A stretch of 9,598 bases of DNA from Candidatus Woesearchaeota archaeon (lineage in GTDB: Archaea; Nanobdellota; Nanobdellia; Woesearchaeales; WJKL01). The notes under the pieces are model-generated. The model made no database searches, was not told where the DNA came from, and saw only the letters and a list, made by a program, of their open reading frames with translations. Shown here piece after piece: positions 5,548 through 9,598 of this stretch. The position numbers were made by a program, and so were the translations under genes. Within the stretch, counting starts at the first letter, position 1. Each line of letters begins with the position of its first letter. The DNA lies in the NCBI GenBank assembly GCA_019322815.1, contig JAHWIB010000047.1, positions 1 through 9,598 on the forward strand. The letters run 5' to 3'.

Positions 5548-6204
5548 ATGATTAATTTAGTAACTTTTGATTGGAATGGAACTTTGCTTGCAGATACACA
5601 AGCCTGTATGGATGCAGGTAATCATGTAATAGAAACTTTTGGTGGTAGACCGCTTCCTAGAAATGTATATAGCAAAGTCTTTGATTTTCCTACATTAGAA
5701 TTCTATTGCAATCAAGGTGCTGACAGGGATGCACTGCTTGCAAATGATTTTGCTGGAGTTTTTCATGAATATTATGAACCAAGAGCTTCCAAATGCCATA
5801 CTAGAAGAGGAGCAAGAAAAGTATTAAGTTGGCTTGATGATAAATCTATTGACTCTGTTATTCTAAGCAACCATATCAAAGGTGCTATTATACAGCAACT
5901 CCAAAGACTTAGCATGGAAGAATATTTTGCAGAAGTGCTTGCAAATGAAGATACAAAATCTACTGCATCAGGTAAAAATAAAATAGAAAGAATGATTAAT
6001 TATATGGAGAGTATAGATATCAATCCTAGAAATGCAGTGATTATTGGAGATTCTCCTGAAGATATAGGAATCGGCAAAGAGCTTGGCATGAGAACAATAG
6101 CAATAACTGACGGATATTATTCTACATCTAGATTAAGAGCAAGCAGACCAGATGATGTTGTAAGCAGTCTTATAAAAGTGATTCCTATTCTTAAGAAATA
6201 TTAA
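5548..6204 (+). CDS. HAD-superfamily hydrolase (phosphatase-like)
   Basis: A 218-residue haloacid dehalogenase-superfamily protein from the ATG at 5548. Motif I is F-D8-W-N10-G-T12-L, with nucleophile Asp8; the usual second aspartate (acid/base) is Asn10, a variant also seen in some phosphoglycolate phosphatase-like members. A helical cap occupies about 15-85. Motif II is VILSNH with Ser107, motif III probably K143 or K145 in SGKNKIERM, and motif IV IIGDSPEDI with Asp168 and Asp172 for magnesium. The length and cap position fit subfamily I phosphatases acting on small phosphate esters in the cytoplasm; the substrate is not predictable. An upstream TTG (5509) would add 13 residues, but a TATA box sits there. 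The gene stands alone, diverging from the small membrane-protein unit and converging on SRP54. Confidence 0.85.
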   Translation: MINLVTFDWNGTLLADTQACMDAGNHVIETFGGRPLPRNVYSKVFDFPTLEFYCNQGADRDALLANDFAGVFHEYYEPRASKCHTRRGARKVLSWLDDKSIDSVILSNHIKGAIIQQLQRLSMEEYFAEVLANEDTKSTASGKNKIERMINYMESIDINPRNAVIIGDSPEDIGIGKELGMRTIAITDGYYSTSRLRASRPDDVVSSLIKVIPILKKY

Positions 6205-6207
6205 TGT

Positions 6208-6244
6208 TACATTCCAGGGATTTTTCCCTTGAACTGTTTCATCA
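6208..6244 (-). repeat. Displaced duplicate of the SRP54 3' end
   Basis: These 37 bases match 6296-6332, the end of the SRP54 gene, at 36 positions, exactly 88 bases further downstream. Read on the minus strand with the stop at 6207-6209 the copy still spells MKQFKGKIPGM then TAA; the real gene ends identically but with TAG. The single mismatch (6222 against 6310) is a synonymous lysine change, AAA for AAG. The copy is not in frame with SRP54 (88 is not a multiple of three) and has no gene in front of it. It also forms a perfect AGGGA-TTTT-TCCCT hairpin at 6216-6229. Confidence 0.9.
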
Positions 6245-6262
6245 CAACTGAGATGTCAGTTG
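6245..6262. repeat. Perfect inverted repeat, 7-bp stem
   Basis: CAACTGA (6245-6251), loop GATG, TCAGTTG (6256-6262): a perfect 7-bp stem starting exactly where the duplicated SRP54 tail ends. An overlapping palindrome TGTCA-GT-TGACA occupies 6254-6265. Confidence 0.8.
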
Positions 6263-6274
6263 ACACCATCGTAC

Positions 6275-6294
6275 GACCTACGCTGCGCTAGGTC
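6275..6294. repeat. Inverted repeat abutting the SRP54 stop codon
   Basis: GACCTA (6275-6280), an 8-base GC-rich loop, TAGGTC (6289-6294): a 6-bp stem ending one base before the SRP54 stop codon (6295-6297). With the palindrome CGTACG at 6270-6275 and the stem at 6245-6262 it fills the 50-base spacer, whose GC content (about 55%) is well above its surroundings. In the SRP54 message this would fold directly after the stop and may act as a 3' stabiliser or terminator, although no T-run follows. Confidence 0.65.
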
Positions 6295-7653
6295 CTACAT
6301 TCCAGGGATCTTTCCCTTGAACTGTTTCATCATCTTTTCCATGTTTGCTCCTTTTCCGCCTTTTCCTTTGAGCATCTTGACCATCTTCTTGCTCATCCTG
6401 TACTGCTTGATCAATTCTCTTATAACTTTTGAAGAAACACCAGAGCCCTTTGAAATCCTGTCAATTCTTGCAGTAGTCAGTTTATCTGGATTTTCCAGTT
6501 CCTCTTTTGTCATTGAATTCATTGCATGTCTCCATTGCTTTAGTTTTCCTTCCTGGACATCAAGCATCTCTTTAGGCAGTTTCAGCTGGCCCATTCCAGG
6601 AATCATTTCCATTATCTTTCTTAATGAACCCATCTTTTTCATTGCTTCCATCTGCTCATACAGATCTATTAAAGTAAAATCTCCTTTCAATAATCTTTTT
6701 CCAAGGTCTTCTGCTTTCTCATCAGGCATCGCCTCTTTTGCTTTCTCTAATAATGCCTGCAGGTCTCCCATGCCAAGCATTCTTCCGACAAACCCAGGAG
6801 GATTAAATGTTTCCAGGTCATCAACTCTTTCTCCGACTCCTATAAATTTAATCGGAGCTTCTGTTGCAGCGCATGCAGTCAGGGCTCCTCCTCCTTTTGC
6901 AGTTCCATCCATCTTAGTTACTACAACCCCTGTAATTTTTGCATTTGCATGGAATGTTTCTGCCTGTTTCTGAGCAGCCTGGCCGATATCAGCAGAGATC
7001 ACTAACAGATTTTCATCTGGTTTTATTATCTCATGCAAGTTTCTGATCTCCTCAATCAGATCATCTGACAAAGCATCCCTTCCAGCTGTATCTATAATCA
7101 AGATATCAAATTTAGAGAACTCTTTTTCATATTCTTTGTAGATCTTTATCGGATCTTTTTCTTTTTTCTCAATAAAGCATGGAGCATTTATCTGCTTGCA
7201 TACCTGAGCTAATTGTTCTGGAGCAGCTGGCCTGTGGACATCTAATCCTAAAGCAGCAACCTTATATCCTCTTTTTTGGAAATATTTAGCTAATTTGCCT
7301 ATTGTTGTTGTTTTTCCAGAGCCAAACAAGCCTGTCATCATTATCTTAAAAGGCTTTTCTTTGCTGACTTTGATCTCAGCAGCTTCTTTTCCTAAGAATC
7401 TGACTAATTCCTCATAAACAATATTAACGAGATGTTCTTTTTTTGTTAATCCAGGAGGGGTCTCTTCTTTCAAAGCCCTTTTCTTGATCTCCTGTGTCAA
7501 AGAAAAAACTAGTTTTACATTGACATCAGCCTGCAGCAGAGCCTTCTGCATATCTTTGATCAGTTCATTGACTAGTTTTTCATCTACAAAAACAGATTTC
7601 GCTATTTTCGACAGAGTATTCTTCAGTGAATCTCCTAATTTTTCTAAGACCAT
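6295..7653 (-). CDS. srp54: Signal recognition particle GTPase SRP54
   Basis: A full-length (452-residue) archaeal SRP54, the GTPase that binds signal peptides on ribosomes and, with 7S RNA and the receptor FtsY, delivers nascent proteins to the Sec translocon. The N domain (about 1-90) has the archaeal segment ALLQADVNVKLVF (38-50). The G domain carries G1 GLFGSGKTTT (108-117), G2 DVHRPAA (138-144), G3 DTAGRD (188-193), ADIGQ (221-225), G4 TKMDG (246-250) and closing loop GVGE (272-275). The M domain (about 300-432) has methionine-rich helices (EQMEAMKKMG, IMEMIPGMG) and the RNA-binding RIDRISKGSG (397-405) with the following basic helix, then a Gly/Lys/Met-rich tail. A TATA box lies 26 bases before the ATG, implying a leaderless message. 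The last 11 codons are duplicated beyond its 3' end. Confidence 0.97.
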   Translation of the reverse strand: MVLEKLGDSLKNTLSKIAKSVFVDEKLVNELIKDMQKALLQADVNVKLVFSLTQEIKKRALKEETPPGLTKKEHLVNIVYEELVRFLGKEAAEIKVSKEKPFKIMMTGLFGSGKTTTIGKLAKYFQKRGYKVAALGLDVHRPAAPEQLAQVCKQINAPCFIEKKEKDPIKIYKEYEKEFSKFDILIIDTAGRDALSDDLIEEIRNLHEIIKPDENLLVISADIGQAAQKQAETFHANAKITGVVVTKMDGTAKGGGALTACAATEAPIKFIGVGERVDDLETFNPPGFVGRMLGMGDLQALLEKAKEAMPDEKAEDLGKRLLKGDFTLIDLYEQMEAMKKMGSLRKIMEMIPGMGQLKLPKEMLDVQEGKLKQWRHAMNSMTKEELENPDKLTTARIDRISKGSGVSSKVIRELIKQYRMSKKMVKMLKGKGGKGANMEKMMKQFKGKIPGM

Positions 7654-7674
7654 AATATAGTCTAGAAATTATTT

Positions 7675-7684
7675 ATTTATAAAC
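7675..7684 (-). promoter_or_regulatory. TATA box of srp54
   Basis: Minus-strand GTTTATAAAT is centred about 26 bases before the SRP54 ATG at 7653. It gives SRP54 an independent promoter in the 53-base gap after the lipoprotein gene. Confidence 0.6.
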
Positions 7685-7706
7685 TTTAGGTTTTTAAGAA
7701 GGAAAA

Positions 7707-7922
7707 TCACCAGTCTAATTCTGCTAAATCTCTCTCTATCTCATCTAATTCAGAAAGATCTAATTCTTTTTCTAATGCATCAATCTCATCAATAGAATCT
7801 TCAACCTCAAAAACACCTGCCTGTGTTGATGTTTCAGGAAGTTCTTCTTCTACTGGCATAAGTATGCAGCTGGTCAAGCCTATCATTAAAATTAATAAGA
7901 AAAATATTATTTTTTTCATCAT
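7707..7922 (-). CDS. Small acidic lipoprotein
   Basis: A 71-residue protein with an N-terminal lipoprotein signal: MMKK, a hydrophobic core (5-15) and the canonical lipobox L16-T-S-C19. The mature part is extremely acidic, with Glu/Asp and Leu recurring in a helical pattern (DEIDALEKELDLSELDEIERDLAELD) and no lysine except one, ending in tryptophan. It should form an acidic amphipathic or coiled-coil helix tethered to the outer face of the membrane. Function unknown. Two adjacent ATGs compete; the GGTG at 7925-7928 is two bases from the first and five from the second, so translation may really start at 7919. It follows the 238-residue coiled-coil gene by 31 bases, separated by a terminator-like hairpin, and precedes srp54. 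Confidence 0.75.
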   Translation of the reverse strand: MMKKIIFFLLILMIGLTSCILMPVEEELPETSTQAGVFEVEDSIDEIDALEKELDLSELDEIERDLAELDW

Positions 7923-7924
7923 AG

Positions 7925-7930
7925 CACCTT
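7925..7930 (-). promoter_or_regulatory. Ribosome binding site AAGGTG
   Basis: Minus-strand AAGGTG is the archaeal GGTG-type site. Its spacing (two bases to ATG 7922, five to ATG 7919) favours the second methionine as the start of the acidic lipoprotein. Confidence 0.55.
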
Positions 7931-7933
7931 ATA

Positions 7934-7968
7934 ATAAAAATAAAAAAATGGATTTATTTCCAAATCCA
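7934..7968 (-). terminator. Intrinsic-type terminator overlapping the 7954 stop codon
   Basis: On the minus strand TGGATTT, a six-base loop and AAATCCA (plus coordinates 7949-7968) make a perfect 7-bp stem, followed at once by TTTTTTTATTTTTATT (7934-7948 and beyond). The stem includes the final Trp and Lys codons and the stop of the 238-residue gene. It should end or reduce transcription before the acidic lipoprotein gene, which has no convincing promoter of its own, so partial readthrough would set the ratio of the two products. Confidence 0.6.
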
Positions 7969-8670
7969 GCCTAACAATCCTTTGCTTTTTCTTTCAGCCT
8001 GAGCCAATCCCTGAAGCCTGTCCTGCTCCTGCTCCATCTGCTGTATCTGCTCTTGAAGCATAGTTTTTACTTCTTCGTCGCAAGGACATTGGTCTCTTAA
8101 CTGCTTAAGCTGTTGGATTCTTTCTCTGTTTGCACTAACTTCCTGTTCCATTTCAGCTGCAGATTCAAAATCACCGCCTGCAAAGAATCTTGCAAATCCT
8201 CCTCTTGATTCTACCCTTTCCTCTGCTCTTAGAGTTGCCTGAATAGAATTATTGAAGTTTCTTGCAACCTCTCTAACCTGAGGCCCTATTCCTCCTGTTA
8301 TATTATCCATTTCCATCAAAGCATGGACTGCTAATCTTACTTCGTTTTGGTTTTGAAAAGCTCTTTGTCTTGCTCTGTCTGTAATATTTCCTACTTCCTG
8401 TTCCATCAGCTGCCTTCTTTCCCTTACTATTTGCCTTACTCCTTCTGCAGTTTGTTTTCTTAATTCATATCTTAGCTGTTCTGCTATCTGCTGTCCTATT
8501 GCTGCAGCTGCTTGTTCTCTTTCTGTAGCATTCAGGCCTTGTCCTGTGCCTTGTGCCTCCTCTCTTAATTCAGGATTTTCTATTCCTGTTCCTGGCTCAT
8601 GGATCCCTTGTGCAAAAGCCATTGGGATTAACATAACTAAAGCCAATAATATTGCTGTTAATTTTTTCAT
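7954..8670 (-). CDS. Exported coiled-coil protein with glycosylation sequons
   Basis: A 238-residue protein with a Sec signal peptide: MKK, a hydrophobic core 6-18 and a likely signal peptidase site after AFA (Ala20|Gln21). The mature protein is Gln/Glu/Arg-rich and mostly helical, with coiled-coil stretches at about 50-95, 130-155 and 170-228 (SANRERIQQLKQL, MLQEQIQQMEQEQDRL). Four N-x-S/T sequons (N47, N95, N123, N140) could be N-glycosylated. A C195-P-C197 pair interrupts the last coil, and the C-terminus GLLGWIWK is aromatic and basic. I do not know a characterised homologue; similar proteins ending in a GLxGWxW-like tail occur, from memory, in DPANN genomes. GGTGAT at 8675-8680 supports this start. 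It follows the next coiled-coil gene by 43 bases. Confidence 0.78.
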   Translation of the reverse strand: MKKLTAILLALVMLIPMAFAQGIHEPGTGIENPELREEAQGTGQGLNATEREQAAAAIGQQIAEQLRYELRKQTAEGVRQIVRERRQLMEQEVGNITDRARQRAFQNQNEVRLAVHALMEMDNITGGIGPQVREVARNFNNSIQATLRAEERVESRGGFARFFAGGDFESAAEMEQEVSANRERIQQLKQLRDQCPCDEEVKTMLQEQIQQMEQEQDRLQGLAQAERKSKGLLGWIWK

Positions 8671-8674
8671 TTAC

Positions 8675-8680
8675 ATCACC
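8675..8680 (-). promoter_or_regulatory. Shine-Dalgarno site GGTGAT
   Basis: Minus-strand GGTGAT, complementary to the archaeal 16S 3' end, lies four bases before the ATG at 8670. A/T-rich TATA-like sequence at 8691-8712 may give this gene its own promoter, but the site also suits translation inside an operon message. Confidence 0.7.
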
Positions 8681-8713
8681 TTTGATAGTTTAAATTTAAA
8701 AATTATTTAAATC

Positions 8714-9598
8714 TTATTCTTCTTGAGCTGATTCATTCAAAGATTCTGCATCTTCTTTAGTAATCTCAGATTCTTCTGATTCTACAGGCTCTTCAAGCAT
8801 TCTCTGTCCATTGCTTAATCCTTTGATGTTTATAACCAAATTTCTAAGCATTTGATGAGTGTTCTGTATATGCTGCTTAGCCTGCATCATATATTGATGT
8901 GCTTCTCTCATTTGCTCATCTTCTTGTCCAGGTTCAATATCCTGTTCATATATCTCTCTTGCATTTTCATAGTTTTCTCTTGCTTTTTCTAATTCGTCCT
9001 CAAAATCAGCATATATTAATTCAATTCCTTGGATTTCATATCCTTCTGACTGCAGTTTTTCTAAAATTCTGTCAAGCTTGTCTCTTACCTGTTCAATCTG
9101 AACAACAATTCCGCCGATCTTTTCATTTACTAATCTTCCTGTGTTTTTCTTTGCCACTATGCTTGTATTTTGCCATGCTTCTCTTATTACCTGGGCAGAT
9201 TCTTTAACATCTTCTTTTGTACTGTTTTCTCCTAGATTTTCAGCAGACTCTTTTGCTTCTTCTATTGCAGCGATCTTTGCATCAATCTCAGCAAGCATTT
9301 CTGATGCTTCTTCATCACTTAGATCTTCATTTGCCTCAACCTTTGCTCTTAATTTTTCAAGAAAACTTATAATCCTGTCTGCAGTATTCTCTAAGAAGGT
9401 TTTTGAATGAAATTTGATCTGCTTTTCTGCCTGCACGCAGCTTTCTGTCTCGCCGTCTCTGCATTTAGCCAAAACATTTTGAGTTTCTTTGATATTTTGT
9501 CTTGCTTCCTGATATCCTTCTCTTGCCTGCTTTAGATTTTCTTTAGCAGTTTGATATCTTTCTCTTGCACTTTGTATTTGTTCTTTTGTCAATTCTCT
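8714..9598 (-). CDS. Long coiled-coil protein, N-terminus cut by the window edge
   Basis: The last 294 residues of a larger protein; the frame is open to the right edge and no start is seen (a TTG at 9590-9592 lies within the coil and is not convincing). Fragment residues 5-40 show a repeating pattern (ARERYQTAKENLKQAREGYQEARQ) of a regular coiled coil. C46 and C54 flank a short loop. A helical middle domain (about 65-160) includes FLENTADRIISFLEKLRAKVE and AEIDAKIAAIEEAKESAE, then a second coil (about 165-255), and the tail is acidic and probably disordered (VESEESEITKEDAESLNES). From memory, the middle domain recurs in secreted archaeal proteins of unknown function. The signal peptide, if any, would be outside the window. 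It heads, or lies inside, a run of exported helical proteins with the 7954 and 7707 genes. Confidence 0.75.
   Translation of the reverse strand, partial: RELTKEQIQSARERYQTAKENLKQAREGYQEARQNIKETQNVLAKCRDGETESCVQAEKQIKFHSKTFLENTADRIISFLEKLRAKVEANEDLSDEEASEMLAEIDAKIAAIEEAKESAENLGENSTKEDVKESAQVIREAWQNTSIVAKKNTGRLVNEKIGGIVVQIEQVRDKLDRILEKLQSEGYEIQGIELIYADFEDELEKARENYENAREIYEQDIEPGQEDEQMREAHQYMMQAKQHIQNTHQMLRNLVINIKGLSNGQRMLEEPVESEESEITKEDAESLNESAQEE

Noticed and set aside
6208..6332. CRISPR-like repeat-spacer-repeat (37 bases, ~51-base spacer, 37 bases)
   Set aside because: Only two units, and the repeat is the coding 3' end of srp54 and its copy; no cas genes or further repeats are present.
6260..6973. 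Long open frame on the plus strand opposite srp54
   Set aside because: It is antisense to a clearly conserved gene, its composition (Ser/Pro/Phe/Ile-rich) is that of a reverse-complement frame, and it runs through the palindromic spacer.
8899..9410. Two plus-strand open frames opposite the coiled-coil gene
   Set aside because: Leu/Phe/Ser-rich antisense readings of Glu/Lys/Gln-rich coiled-coil codons; no promoter or ribosome binding site.
9590..9592. TTG start for the long coiled-coil gene
   Set aside because: The frame continues to the window edge, the codon lies within repeating coil sequence, and the product would lack the signal expected in this cluster; treated as partial.

Overview
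This 9.6 kb window looks like a piece of an AT-rich archaeal genome, most likely from the DPANN group (Woesearchaeota, Pacearchaeota or a relative). The anchor is a complete SRP54 gene with archaeal-type N, G and M domains. Most genes have an archaeal TATA element centred about 25-28 bases before the ATG with no room for a leader, so many messages are probably leaderless. A few genes instead carry GGAGGT/GGTGAT ribosome binding sites. Genes are short and tightly packed, no gap exceeds about 120 bases, and many products are small exported or membrane proteins of unknown function. No rRNA, tRNA, true CRISPR array or insertion sequence is visible. The lineage is inferred from these traits and was not tested by a search.

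Layout: (1) 1-506, plus strand: the end of a family 2 glycosyltransferase, then a 40-residue CxxC...CxxC zinc-ribbon gene. (2) 545-3570, minus strand: a secreted lipoprotein-type serpin, a six-cysteine membrane-anchored protein starting 4 bases after it, and a GT39/ArnT-like membrane glycosyltransferase. (3) 3690-4675: three unknown small genes, including a convergent pair that abut exactly and a divergent pair sharing a 77-base promoter region. (4) 4717-4987: a small gene split by a one-base frameshift at a run of nine A. (5) 5031-5442, minus strand: a two-gene unit of tiny membrane proteins, the first with a lysine-rich histone-H1-like tail, the second (55 residues) starting one base after the first stops. 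(6) 5548-6204, plus strand: a HAD-superfamily hydrolase with a DWNGT motif I. (7) 6205-6332: a 37-base copy of the SRP54 3' end, repeated 88 bases downstream of the real end, with a GC-rich palindromic stretch between. (8) 6295-7653, minus strand: SRP54. (9) 7707-9598, minus strand: an acidic lipoprotein, a signal-peptide coiled-coil protein with N-glycosylation sequons, and a further long coiled-coil protein cut by the window edge.

Functional themes are protein export (SRP54 and many signal-bearing products), surface glycosylation (two glycosyltransferases, sequons in exported proteins) and cell-surface protection or interaction (the serpin). No defence system is identifiable. The strongest unexplained structures are the duplicated SRP54 tail with its palindromic spacer, the frameshifted gene at 4717-4987, and the serpin/cysteine-rich protein pair.
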